Shown here: one piece after another, positions 53,069 through 61,837 of the stretch
How positions within the stretch are numbered: position 1 is the first letter of the stretch
How the letters are laid out: each line of letters starts with the position of its first letter
NCBI GenBank assembly: GCA_045648175.1
Contig: JAZRNN010000013.1
Span: 1 to 64,000 of the forward strand
Direction of reading: 5' to 3'
Length of the DNA stretch: 64,000 bases
From: SIG440 sp045648175
GTDB lineage: Bacteria > Bacillota > Clostridia > Monoglobales > Monoglobaceae
Made by a program: the position numbers and the translations under genes
Notes under the pieces: generated by a model
What the model saw: the letters and a program-made list of their open reading frames with translations, nothing else
Databases searched by the model: none
Told to the model about the DNA's origin: nothing

Positions 53069-54331
53069 ATGAAAATTATGGTAGTCGGTGGCGGCGGTCG
53101 TGAGCATGCCATCATAAAAACACTTAAAAAGAGCCCAAAGGTGTCAAAGATTTATGCACTTCCCGGCAATGGCGGTATTGCAGCTGATGCAGAATGTGTT
53201 GACATCGGGGCAAAGGATATTGACAAAATTGTTGAGTTTGCAGTAGCAAACGGAATTGAATTTGCAGTTGTTGCACCTGATGACCCGTTGGTGCTTGGTG
53301 CGGTTGATGCTCTCAATGAAAAGGGAATCCTCTGCTTTGGTCCCAAGGCAAATGCTGCAATTATCGAGGGCAGCAAGGTTTTCTCAAAAAACCTTATGAA
53401 GAAGTATAACATTCCCACAGCTGAATACGAAGTATTCAGCGATATGGATGCAGCTCTTAAGTATCTTGAAACAGCTCCAATCCCCACAGTTATCAAGGCT
53501 GACGGTCTTGCGCTTGGCAAGGGTGTTATCATTGCAGAAACAAGAGAAGATGCAATGGCGGCTGTCCGTTCAATGATGGAAGATAAAATCTTTGGCGACA
53601 GCGGTAATAATGTTGTTATTGAAGAGTTCCTTACAGGGCCCGAGGTTTCTGTTCTGGCATTTACTGATGGCAATGTGGTTGTTCCTATGGTTTCATCAAT
53701 GGACCACAAGCGTGCTCTGGACGGCGACAAAGGCCTTAACACTGGCGGTATGGGAACAATCGCTCCCAATCCTTATTATACCAAGGATATTGCAGATGTT
53801 TGTATGAAAAAAATCTTTATTCCCACAATGGATGCAATGAATAAAGAAGGACGAACATTCAAAGGCTGTCTTTATTTTGGCCTTATGCTTACCGAAAACG
53901 GCCCCAAGGTTATTGAATACAACTGCCGCTTCGGTGACCCTGAAACTCAGGTTGTTCTCCCACTTCTTGAAAGCGATCTTTTTGAAATTATGCAGCACGT
54001 TGAAGCGGGGACACTCAAAGATGCAGAGGTTAAGTTCTCTGAAAAATCTGCTTGTTGTGTTGTTGTTGCATCAAATGGCTATCCCGGCAAGTATGAAACA
54101 GGTTTTGAAATTACCCTTCCCCAAAATTCTGATGGAATTTTTGTGGCAGGGGCAAAAATCAAAGACGGCAAGCTTGTGACAGGTGGCGGAAGAGTTCTTG
54201 GTGTAACAGAGGTTGGTGATTGCCTTAACTGTGCAATATCTGCTGCTTACAAAACGGCAGAATCTGTTAAATTCGACAACGCATATTATAGAAAAGATAT
54301 AGGACAAAAAGCCCTGGCTGCTTTGAACTAG
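53069..54331 (+). CDS. purD: Phosphoribosylamine-glycine ligase
   Basis: A 420-residue ATP-grasp enzyme making GAR from phosphoribosylamine, glycine and ATP. N-terminal VVGGGGREHAIIKTL, ATP-grasp centre TVIKADGLALGKGVIIA, VSVLAFTDGN, KALTLNTGGMGT-like segment (LNTGGMGTIAPNPYY) and YNCRFGDPETQVVLPLL are all intact. GAAAGG lies ahead of ATG 53069. Typical length. Confidence 0.94.
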   Translation: MKIMVVGGGGREHAIIKTLKKSPKVSKIYALPGNGGIAADAECVDIGAKDIDKIVEFAVANGIEFAVVAPDDPLVLGAVDALNEKGILCFGPKANAAIIEGSKVFSKNLMKKYNIPTAEYEVFSDMDAALKYLETAPIPTVIKADGLALGKGVIIAETREDAMAAVRSMMEDKIFGDSGNNVVIEEFLTGPEVSVLAFTDGNVVVPMVSSMDHKRALDGDKGLNTGGMGTIAPNPYYTKDIADVCMKKIFIPTMDAMNKEGRTFKGCLYFGLMLTENGPKVIEYNCRFGDPETQVVLPLLESDLFEIMQHVEAGTLKDAEVKFSEKSACCVVVASNGYPGKYETGFEITLPQNSDGIFVAGAKIKDGKLVTGGGRVLGVTEVGDCLNCAISAAYKTAESVKFDNAYYRKDIGQKALAALN

Positions 54332-54344
54332 GAAAGGAAGAATT

Positions 54345-57300
54345 ATGGTATACAGAGTTTTTGTTGAAAAGAAAAGTGAGCTTGCCGCAGAGGCAAAATC
54401 GCTGAAAAACGACCTGGTTAAGCTTCTGCAGATAAAGGGGCTTGACAATGTAAGAATAATTAACCGTTATGATGTTGAAAATATTGATAAGGAGCTTTTT
54501 GATTATTGCAAAAAGACGGTGTTTTCTGAGCCTCAGCTTGATATCGTAACAGACGAAATCACAGATAAGTGTGATTATATATTTGCTGTTGAATTTTTGC
54601 CCGGTCAGTTTGACCTTCGTGCAAACTCAGCCGAGGAATGTATACAGCTTATTTCAAAGGGCGACCGTCCTACCGTTAAGGCAGCAAAGGTTTATATGCT
54701 TTACGGCAAGCTGACAGATGCAGATATTGCTGAAATCAAGAAGTATGTTATTAACCCCGTTGAATCAAGAGAGGCGACACTTGAGATGCCTGAAACCCTT
54801 AAGGCGGTTTATGACATCCCTGAAACAGTCGCAACACTTGATGGGTTTATTGACTTAGACGAGGCGGGTCTTGCTAAAATGATTGATGATATGGGTCTTG
54901 CAATGGATATTGATGATATCAAGTTCTGTCAAAACTATTTCATCAGCGAAAAACGCAATCCCACAATCACAGAAATCAGAATGATTGATACCTACTGGTC
55001 AGACCATTGTCGTCACACAACCTTCCTTACAACAATTGACAGCGTCAAATTTGAGGACGAGCTTTTGCAGGCGGCTTATGACAGATATATCGAAACTCGC
55101 AAGGCAATTGGAAGAACAAAACCGGTTAACCTTATGGATATTGGTACAATTGCCGCAAAATATCTTAAGGCAAACGGCAAGCTTGACGGCCTTGACGAAA
55201 GTGAAGAAATCAATGCTTGTACTGTTAAAATTGATGTGGATGTTGACGGAAAGACCGAAAAATGGTTGCTTTTGTTTAAGAACGAAACCCACAACCATCC
55301 CACAGAAATCGAGCCCTTTGGTGGTGCTGCAACCTGTATCGGCGGTGCAATCCGTGACCCGCTGTCAGGACGTTCATATGTTTATGCGGCAATGCGTGTT
55401 ACAGGTGCGGCTGACCCGTTAAAGCCTGTTTCTGAAACAATTGAGGGCAAGCTTCCTCAAAGAAAGATTGTTACCGGTGCGGCGGCCGGTTACAGCTCAT
55501 ACGGCAACCAGATTGGTCTTGCTACAGGTCAGGTTGACGAACTTTATCACGATGGCTATGCGGCAAAACGTATGGAAATCGGTGCTGTTGTTGCGGCAGC
55601 TCCTGCTGAAAATGTAAGACGCGAACGTCCCGAAGATGGAGATATCGTAATTCTCCTTGGCGGCAAAACAGGCCGTGACGGCTGCGGCGGTGCAACAGGC
55701 TCTTCAAAATCACATACAGTTGAATCATTGGAGTCCTGCGGTGCAGAAGTTCAAAAGGGTAATGCCCCTGAAGAAAGAAAACTGCAAAGATTATTCCGCA
55801 ACAAAGAGGCATCTCTCCTTATTAAACGTTGTAATGACTTTGGTGCAGGCGGTGTGTCAGTTGCTATTGGTGAGTTGGCTGACGGTTTGGAAATCGATCT
55901 TAATGCAGTTCCCAAAAAATACGAAGGACTTGACGGAACAGAACTTGCAATCAGCGAATCTCAGGAGAGAATGGCGGTTGTTGTTGCGGCTGATGACGTT
56001 GAACGCTTTAAGGAACTTGCAAAGAGCGAAAACTTAGAAGCAACAGTTGTGGCAGTAGTTAAAGAAAAGCCCTATTTGATTATGAGATGGAATGGTAAGG
56101 AAATTGTAAATATTTCCCGTGAGTTCCTTAATTCAAATGGTGCTGAAAAGCACATTGATATTGCACCAAGCAAACCCGAGTGTTATAAAAAGGCAGAGGT
56201 TAAGGATTTCAAGGCAGGATATATGAACCTTGCGGCAGACCTTAATGTTTGCTCAAAGAGAGGCCTTTCTGAACGCTTTGACTCTACAATCGGTGCAGGT
56301 ACAGTTTTAATGCCGTTTGGCGGAAAGAACCAGATAACACCCATTCAGGCAATGGTAAATAAGGTTTCTGTTGAAAAGAAGCATACCAGAACTGCATCTG
56401 TAATGTCATGGGGATATAACCCATTTATTGCTGAAAAGAGCCCATATCACAGCGCATATCTTGCTGTTGTGGAATCGGTTGCAAAGCTTGTTGCAACAGG
56501 TGCCGAATTCAAGGATGTATACCTCACGTTCCAGGAATATTTTGAAAAGCCCAAAAAGGATCCCAAACGTTGGGGTAAGCCTATGGCAGCTCTTCTTGGC
56601 GCATTTGATGCACAGAAAAATCTTGAAATTGCGGCTATCGGCGGTAAGGACTCAATGAGCGGTACTTTTGAAAATATTGATGTTCCGCCCACACTTGTTT
56701 CATTTGCAGTTACAGATGAAAATGTTGACAACATCATTTCCCCTGAATTTAAAAAGGCAGGAAATAAGGTTGTATGGATTAAGCCTGAATATGACAAAAA
56801 TGGTCTTCCTGTTACTGAAAGTTTGCTTGATTGCTTTAAGATGGTTACAGCTCTAGTTCGCAGTGGTGCGGCACTCAGCGCATATACACCCACATACGGC
56901 GGTATTGCCGAGGCAGTAATGAAGATGGGCTTTGGTAATGATATTGGCTTTAAGTTTAATGATGCAATCACTCTTGGTGATATTTTTGGTTACAGCTATG
57001 GTTCATTTATTGTTGAGCTTGAAAGTGACGAAAATGTTGGCATAGTACTTGGCTATACTACCGAAGAACTGGCTATCTCATACAAAGACGATACAGTTTG
57101 TATGAAGGAGCTTTCCAGAGAGTACGAAAATAAGCTTGAAAAAATTTATTCCTGCAATATTGAAACCGAAAAGAAGGACATCCCCACATTCAGCTATGAA
57201 GCAAAAACTGTGGTTGCTCCCAAAATCGGTGTTGCAAAGCCTAAGGTGCTCATTCCTGTGTTCCCAGGAACAAACTGCGAATTTGATACAGCAAAGGTTA

Positions 57301-58037
57301 TGCGTGATGCAGGTGCCGAGCCCGAGATTTTTGTAATAAACAACCTCACACCTCAGGCAATTTCTGAATCTGTTGAGGCGTTTGCAAAATCGCTTAAGGA
57401 ATCACAGATAGTGTTCATTCCCGGCGGTTTCTCCGGCGGTGACGAGCCTGATGGTTCAGCAAAGTTTATAACAGCGTTCTTCCGCAACCCTGAAATTAAG
57501 GAAGCTACATCCGAACTCCTTGATATGCGTGACGGCTTGATGTGCGGTATATGCAACGGTTTCCAGGCTCTTATCAAGCTTGGCCTTGTACCCTACGGCA
57601 AGATTATTGATACCGATGAAAATTGCCCCACACTTACCTACAACACAATTTCACGTCACCAGTCTAAACTTGTACGCACACGTGTTGTTTCAAACAAGTC
57701 TCCATGGATGGCTAATGCAAATGTGGGTGATATTTACACTGTTCCCATTTCGCATGGTGAGGGTCGCTTTATGGCAAGTGATGCTCTTGTAAAAGAGCTT
57801 GCCGAAAACGGACAGATTCTTACACAGTACGTTGACCTCAGCGGCAACCCAACCAACGAAATTCAATACAACCCCAACGGCTCAACCTTTGCAATCGAAG
57901 GTATCACATCGCCCGATGGCAGAGTTCTTGGTAAGATGGGTCATACCGAAAGATGGGGTTACGGACTTTACAAGAATGTTGAGGGCGACTTTGATATGGG
58001 AATCTTCAAATCCGCTGTGGATTACTATAAGTTGTAA
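54345..58037 (+). CDS. purL: Phosphoribosylformylglycinamidine synthase, single-chain
   Basis: A 1230-residue large-type PurL. Central part: YWSDHCRHTTF, ETHNHPTEIEPFGGAATC and GDIVILLGGKTGRDG. The last ~250 residues are a class I glutaminase with IPGGFSGGDEPDG, the nucleophile Cys in MCGICNGFQAL and the His in ISHGEGRF. It makes FGAM from FGAR, glutamine and ATP. The glutaminase is complete, in contrast to the PurF-like protein of the same operon. AAAGGAAG leads ATG 54345, 13 bases after purD. Confidence 0.94.
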   Translation: MVYRVFVEKKSELAAEAKSLKNDLVKLLQIKGLDNVRIINRYDVENIDKELFDYCKKTVFSEPQLDIVTDEITDKCDYIFAVEFLPGQFDLRANSAEECIQLISKGDRPTVKAAKVYMLYGKLTDADIAEIKKYVINPVESREATLEMPETLKAVYDIPETVATLDGFIDLDEAGLAKMIDDMGLAMDIDDIKFCQNYFISEKRNPTITEIRMIDTYWSDHCRHTTFLTTIDSVKFEDELLQAAYDRYIETRKAIGRTKPVNLMDIGTIAAKYLKANGKLDGLDESEEINACTVKIDVDVDGKTEKWLLLFKNETHNHPTEIEPFGGAATCIGGAIRDPLSGRSYVYAAMRVTGAADPLKPVSETIEGKLPQRKIVTGAAAGYSSYGNQIGLATGQVDELYHDGYAAKRMEIGAVVAAAPAENVRRERPEDGDIVILLGGKTGRDGCGGATGSSKSHTVESLESCGAEVQKGNAPEERKLQRLFRNKEASLLIKRCNDFGAGGVSVAIGELADGLEIDLNAVPKKYEGLDGTELAISESQERMAVVVAADDVERFKELAKSENLEATVVAVVKEKPYLIMRWNGKEIVNISREFLNSNGAEKHIDIAPSKPECYKKAEVKDFKAGYMNLAADLNVCSKRGLSERFDSTIGAGTVLMPFGGKNQITPIQAMVNKVSVEKKHTRTASVMSWGYNPFIAEKSPYHSAYLAVVESVAKLVATGAEFKDVYLTFQEYFEKPKKDPKRWGKPMAALLGAFDAQKNLEIAAIGGKDSMSGTFENIDVPPTLVSFAVTDENVDNIISPEFKKAGNKVVWIKPEYDKNGLPVTESLLDCFKMVTALVRSGAALSAYTPTYGGIAEAVMKMGFGNDIGFKFNDAITLGDIFGYSYGSFIVELESDENVGIVLGYTTEELAISYKDDTVCMKELSREYENKLEKIYSCNIETEKKDIPTFSYEAKTVVAPKIGVAKPKVLIPVFPGTNCEFDTAKVMRDAGAEPEIFVINNLTPQAISESVEAFAKSLKESQIVFIPGGFSGGDEPDGSAKFITAFFRNPEIKEATSELLDMRDGLMCGICNGFQALIKLGLVPYGKIIDTDENCPTLTYNTISRHQSKLVRTRVVSNKSPWMANANVGDIYTVPISHGEGRFMASDALVKELAENGQILTQYVDLSGNPTNEIQYNPNGSTFAIEGITSPDGRVLGKMGHTERWGYGLYKNVEGDFDMGIFKSAVDYYKL

Positions 58038-58062
58038 GCAATAGTATTTGGAGGTAAATCTG

Positions 58063-59727
58063 ATGAAAACAGATATTGAAATTGCTCAAAGTGTCAATAT
58101 GCAGAATATCTGCGAAATTGCAAAATCTGCAGGAATTAACGAAAAATACATTGAGCTTTACGGGAACTACAAAGCGAAGATTGACCTTTCACTTTTAAAA
58201 GAAAAAGAGAGAAAGGCTAAACTTGTTCTTGTTACAGCTATAACACCTACTCCTGCAGGCGAAGGCAAGACTACTACAACCATTGGTCTTGCAGACGGTA
58301 TGAAGAAGATAGGAAAGAACGTAATGGTTGCCCTGCGGGAACCGTCACTTGGACCCGTATTCGGTGTCAAGGGCGGTGCCGCCGGTGGCGGATATGCCCA
58401 GGTTGTACCTATGGAGGATATTAACCTTCATTTTACAGGTGACTTTCATGCAATTGGTGCGGCAAACAACCTTCTTGCCGCAATGCTTGACAATCATATC
58501 TATCAGGGCAATAAACTGAATATTGACCCCAGACGCATTACCTGGAAGCGTTGTGTTGATATGAATGACCGTCAGCTGAGATTTGTTACCGATGGTCTTG
58601 GTGGCAGAGTTAATGGTGTTCCACGTGAAGATGGTTATGATATAACTGTTGCGTCAGAGATTATGGCGGTGCTTTGTCTGGCATCTTCGATATCAGATTT
58701 AAAGGAAAAATTGTCACGAATTGTGGTGGGCTATACCTATGATGAAGAACCCGTCACAGCAGGTCAGATTGGCGCGGCAGGTGCTATGACAGCACTCCTT
58801 AAGGATGCGCTTAAGCCCAACCTTGTACAGACCCTTGAGGGAACTCCTGCATTTGTTCACGGCGGTCCCTTTGCAAATATTGCTCACGGATGCAACTCGG
58901 TTATTGCAACCGAAATGGCGATGCGGTTTGGTGACTATGTAATTACCGAGGCAGGCTTCGGTGCCGACCTTGGTGCACAGAAATTCCTTGATATTAAGTG
59001 CCGTTATGCAGGTTTAAAACCCGATGCGGTTGTTATGGTTGCAACAATACGTGCTCTTAAAATGCATGGTGGTGTTTCTAAAACCGAATTAGGTTGCGAA
59101 AATTTAGAGGCACTGGAGAAGGGTATTCCCAACCTGCTCCGACATATTGCAAACATCAAGGAGGTTTACAAACTTCCCTCGGTTGTTGCAGTAAATCGTT
59201 TCCCAACCGATACCGATACCGAAGTTCAGCTTGTTATTGACAAGTGCAAGACCCTTGGGGTTAATGTTGTTCTGTCAAATGTATGGGCAGAAGGTGGCAA
59301 TGGCGGTGTGGAAATGGCAGAAGAGGTTGTAAGACTGTGTGAGCAGACTAATGATTTCTCGTTCAGTTATGACCTTAATGATACTATTGAAAATAAAATT
59401 GACACTATTGTAAAGCGTGTATATCGCGGTGCAGGTGCAGCGTTTACACCTGTGGCAAAAAAGGAAATTGCAAAGCTCAATGCTCTTGGCTATGATAAAC
59501 TTCCAATCTGTATGGCAAAGACTCAGTACAGCTTTTCTGATGATATGACAAAGCTTGGTGCACCCGAAGATTTTGTTGTGACTGTACGGAATGTAAAGGT
59601 TTCGGCAGGTGCCGGATTTATTGTCGCACTGACAGGTGACATTATGACAATGCCGGGACTTCCTAAAGTCCCTGCGGCAGAGAAAATTGATGTCGATGAA
59701 AATGGCATTATCAGTGGCTTATTCTAA
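58063..59727 (+). CDS. fhs: Formate-tetrahydrofolate ligase
   Basis: A 554-residue FTHFS: ATP-binding TPAGEGKTTTTIGLADG (~67-83), REPSLGPVFGVKGGAAGGGY, FTGDFHAIGAANNLL and EAGFGADLGAQKFLDI. It makes 10-formyl-THF from formate, THF and ATP, the cofactor needed by purN and the AICAR transformylase upstream. That fits control by a ZTP riboswitch. ATG 58063 is taken because GGAGGT (58050-58055) is 7 bases before it. Last gene of the operon. Confidence 0.94.
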   Translation: MKTDIEIAQSVNMQNICEIAKSAGINEKYIELYGNYKAKIDLSLLKEKERKAKLVLVTAITPTPAGEGKTTTTIGLADGMKKIGKNVMVALREPSLGPVFGVKGGAAGGGYAQVVPMEDINLHFTGDFHAIGAANNLLAAMLDNHIYQGNKLNIDPRRITWKRCVDMNDRQLRFVTDGLGGRVNGVPREDGYDITVASEIMAVLCLASSISDLKEKLSRIVVGYTYDEEPVTAGQIGAAGAMTALLKDALKPNLVQTLEGTPAFVHGGPFANIAHGCNSVIATEMAMRFGDYVITEAGFGADLGAQKFLDIKCRYAGLKPDAVVMVATIRALKMHGGVSKTELGCENLEALEKGIPNLLRHIANIKEVYKLPSVVAVNRFPTDTDTEVQLVIDKCKTLGVNVVLSNVWAEGGNGGVEMAEEVVRLCEQTNDFSFSYDLNDTIENKIDTIVKRVYRGAGAAFTPVAKKEIAKLNALGYDKLPICMAKTQYSFSDDMTKLGAPEDFVVTVRNVKVSAGAGFIVALTGDIMTMPGLPKVPAAEKIDVDENGIISGLF

Positions 59728-59741
59728 AACTTAAAACAACT

Positions 59742-59830
59742 AAAAAAGAGACGAGGGGCATGAACCGACCCCCAAAAGTTAGACCCAAAATCTAACGATT
59801 GGGAGGTCGGTTCAGCATCGTCTCTTTTTT
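59742..59830 (+). terminator. Purine operon terminator, loop interrupted by a mini-element
   Basis: AAAAAAGAGACGA (59742-59754) and TCGTCTCTTTTTT (59818-59830) form a perfect 13-base stem ending in six T. Between the arms lies a 54-base palindromic element flanked by GCA on both sides. Removing the element and one GCA leaves a six-base loop GGGGCA, a normal terminator. Confidence 0.8.
59761..59814. mobile_element. 54-bp IS-end mini-element with 3-bp target duplication
   Basis: The element begins TGAACCGACC (59761-59770) and ends GGTCGGTTCA (59805-59814), perfect 10-base inverted repeats. The similarity continues inward with GTTAGA/TCTAAC (59778-59783 and 59791-59796). The left end runs on as CCCAAAAGTTAGA, like IS3-family IS150-group ends as I remember them. 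GCA stands directly on each side (59758-59760, 59815-59817), as expected of a 3-base target duplication. It looks like two IS ends with everything between deleted. Confidence 0.65.
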
Positions 59831-59942
59831 CTTATGTTAAAATTTTCTTTCATATTATGTAGCATTACAAAGAAATAAAAAGACAGGTGGCTTGTATTCC
59901 CGAAAGAACAAGAAATTATGCAGATATTGCATATGGAAAAAT

Positions 59943-59971
59943 TTGTAATTTAGGAATACATATGGTAAAAT
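59943..59971 (+). promoter_or_regulatory. Sigma-A promoter for the parB-like gene
   Basis: -35 TTGTAA (59943-59948), 17-base spacer, -10 TAAAAT (59966-59971), about 48 bases ahead of the ATG. The rest of the gap from 59831 holds nothing else I recognise. Confidence 0.6.
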
Positions 59972-60019
59972 GAGATAGAAACGTGAAATTAAATTATAAA
60001 AGAAAGGAAAGGTTAAATT

Positions 60020-60844
60020 ATGTCAGGTATGTATACAGAAGAAAATAATGCAAGAGCGGTATATCTCCCCATAGAAAGCGTAAGACCCAATCCCTATCAG
60101 CCACGACGCGAGATGGACAAGGATGCCCTTGAGGGTTTGTGTAGGTCTATAAAAAAGTATGGGCTTATGCAACCGGTGGTGGTAAGACAGATAAACGAAT
60201 GTGACTACGAACTGATAGCCGGCGAAAGGCGTCTTCGCGCCTGCCGTATGGCAGGAATGTCGCAGATTTCTGCAGTGGTGGTGCGAGCCGGAGGAACAGA
60301 CAGTGCAGTTATGGCTCTGATTGAAAACATCCAGAGAGAAAATTTAGGATACATAGAGGAGGCAGAGGCATTTTGCTCGCTACTTTCGGAACATGGAATT
60401 ACGCAGGAAGAACTGGCGGCACGGCTGGGCAAAAGTCAGTCTGCAATTGCAAATAAAATAAGAATTTTAAAGCTGTCTCCTGAAATAAGAGAAAAGCTTT
60501 CTGAAAATAATCTTACCGAAAGACATGCTCGCGCTTTGCTTCGCCTGTGTGATGAAAAAAGCCGTATAAAGGCTCTTAATATAATAATCAGCCGCGGACT
60601 TAATGTAATGAAATCTGAAGAACTAGTTGAAGAAATGTTGAAAACGGAAAAGAAAACCGAAACGGCATCTAAGCAATACAGTATCAGGGCATTCAGGGAT
60701 GTAAGAATTTTCTCAAACACAATCCGTCAGGCTGTAGATATAATGAAAAAAGCAGGAATTGCCGCAAAATCTACCGAGGTTGAAAATGAGGAGTATATTG
60801 AATACACCATAAAAATTCCAAAAAATTTAAAAAATGCCGTATAA
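60020..60844 (+). CDS. ParB-family chromosome partition/nucleoid occlusion protein
   Basis: A 274-residue ParB/Noc-type protein. VRPNPYQPRREMDKDALEGL starts the ParB domain; the CTP-binding motifs GERRLRACRMAG (~73-84) and ENIQRENLGYIEEAEAF (~108-124) are present. A helix-turn-helix follows at ~128-155 (TQEELAARLGKSQSAIANKIR). It should load on parS-like sites as a CTP-dependent clamp. No parA lies beside it and no parS-like palindrome was recognised, which suits a Noc or orphan ParB role. AAAGGAAAGG precedes ATG 60020. Confidence 0.87.
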   Translation: MSGMYTEENNARAVYLPIESVRPNPYQPRREMDKDALEGLCRSIKKYGLMQPVVVRQINECDYELIAGERRLRACRMAGMSQISAVVVRAGGTDSAVMALIENIQRENLGYIEEAEAFCSLLSEHGITQEELAARLGKSQSAIANKIRILKLSPEIREKLSENNLTERHARALLRLCDEKSRIKALNIIISRGLNVMKSEELVEEMLKTEKKTETASKQYSIRAFRDVRIFSNTIRQAVDIMKKAGIAAKSTEVENEEYIEYTIKIPKNLKNAV

Positions 60845-60855
60845 AAGAAGCTGAA

Positions 60856-60888
60856 TTGTCAACACTTGAAATATGGAGGTGTTGACAA
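60856..60888 (+). promoter_or_regulatory. Hairpin over the ribosome site of the M23 peptidase gene
   Basis: TTGTCAACAC (60856-60865) pairs perfectly with GTGTTGACAA (60879-60888), extendable by two pairs inward. The GGAGG ribosome site (60875-60879) lies partly in the loop and partly in the stem, and the TTG start follows the stem by one base. Translation is likely to be reduced unless the hairpin is opened. Confidence 0.6.
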
Positions 60889-60889
60889 G

Positions 60890-61654
60890 TTGAAAAATAC
60901 AAAAAGTAAAAACAAAAAAAGCAGATTAAGAATGTTTGCCGAAAACAAAGGGGTATACATAGCCCTGTTTTCGCTGGTTGCAGTAGTGGGTTTTTATGTA
61001 TATGCACGGTATCTTCAAACATCTGCGGAGAATGATTTGCTTTCGTTTGATGAAAACGCATGGCAGGAAGCAGTTGCCGAAAGCGGCGTTGAAGTGATTG
61101 ACGTAGATGTAATTGATGAAAAGAAAATCGAGCAAAAGTCGAAAAGAGAAAATTCTAAAGAAAAAGAGATGAGGCAGGAACCAATCTCTACGCAACAGAT
61201 GCCGGAAGATGAGGCTATCGAGACTGTGGCCGAGCCTGAACCTGAATTTGCGATGATAAAGCCTTGTCAGGGAGAGGTCATTGCAGAATGTTCGGTTGAG
61301 GAACTTGTCTACTGCACAGCAATGGACGATTGGCGTACACACAATGGCATGGATATTGCGGCTGCAGAGGGTGATCCTGTAAAGGCTGCTGAGAGTGGTA
61401 TTGTGTCAAAAGTGTATGATGATGAATTTCTGGGAATAGTGGTGGTTGTTGACCACAAGGACGGGATTTCATCGTTATATGCAAATCTTCAAAGTCTTGA
61501 CTTTATTAGTGCCGGCACAAAGGTCAGTCGCGGAGATATAATCGGTGGCATAGGACAATCGGGTTCTTTAGAGGCGAACTCTCAGCCACATCTGCATTTT
61601 GAAGTTCTGGCAAACGGCGAATATAAAAATCCTGCGGAATATATTAAATATTAA
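60890..61654 (+). CDS. M23 peptidase, SpoIIQ-like
   Basis: A 254-residue protein with a basic start, one membrane helix (~24-41), an acidic/charged linker and a LytM domain from ~135. DWRTHNGMDIAAAEG (His and Asp zinc ligands) and the final HLHFEV motif are both intact, so it should cut peptidoglycan, unlike B. subtilis SpoIIQ, which lacks one ligand. The DDWRTHNGMDI segment and layout match clostridial SpoIIQ, the forespore partner of SpoIIIAH in the engulfment channel. Start TTG 60890, 8 bases after GGAGGTG. Follows the parB-like gene by 45 bases. Confidence 0.72.
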   Translation: MKNTKSKNKKSRLRMFAENKGVYIALFSLVAVVGFYVYARYLQTSAENDLLSFDENAWQEAVAESGVEVIDVDVIDEKKIEQKSKRENSKEKEMRQEPISTQQMPEDEAIETVAEPEPEFAMIKPCQGEVIAECSVEELVYCTAMDDWRTHNGMDIAAAEGDPVKAAESGIVSKVYDDEFLGIVVVVDHKDGISSLYANLQSLDFISAGTKVSRGDIIGGIGQSGSLEANSQPHLHFEVLANGEYKNPAEYIKY

Positions 61655-61682
61655 TTTTGCTCCCTAAGATGTATTCATATAT

Positions 61683-61721
61683 GAACAAGCTGCGGACAGT
61701 TTTGTTGTCCGTGGCTTGTTC
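61683..61721 (+). terminator. Probable terminator after the M23 gene
   Basis: GAACAAGC (61683-61690) pairs with GCTTGTTC (61714-61721), and inside it CGGACA (61693-61698) pairs with TGTCCG (61706-61711). The T run after it is poor, so termination may be partial. Confidence 0.5.
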
Positions 61722-61752
61722 TTCTATGTGGCGGGAATTTTTATTAAAACCC

Positions 61753-61781
61753 TTGTCACAAAAGTTTTTTTGTGATAAAAT
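61753..61781 (+). promoter_or_regulatory. Sigma-A promoter for uppP
   Basis: -35 TTGTCA (61753-61758), 17-base spacer, -10 TAAAAT (61776-61781), 56 bases ahead of the uppP start. Confidence 0.7.
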
Positions 61782-61837
61782 ATATTTTGGTATATGCTGA
61801 ATATATATGTATAACTACATAGATTGGAGGATTGCTG

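Noticed and set aside
53152..53769. 205-codon open frame on the minus strand
   Set aside because: Fully antisense to purD, a clear conserved gene, and Ser/Thr/Ala-rich as expected of a shadow frame.
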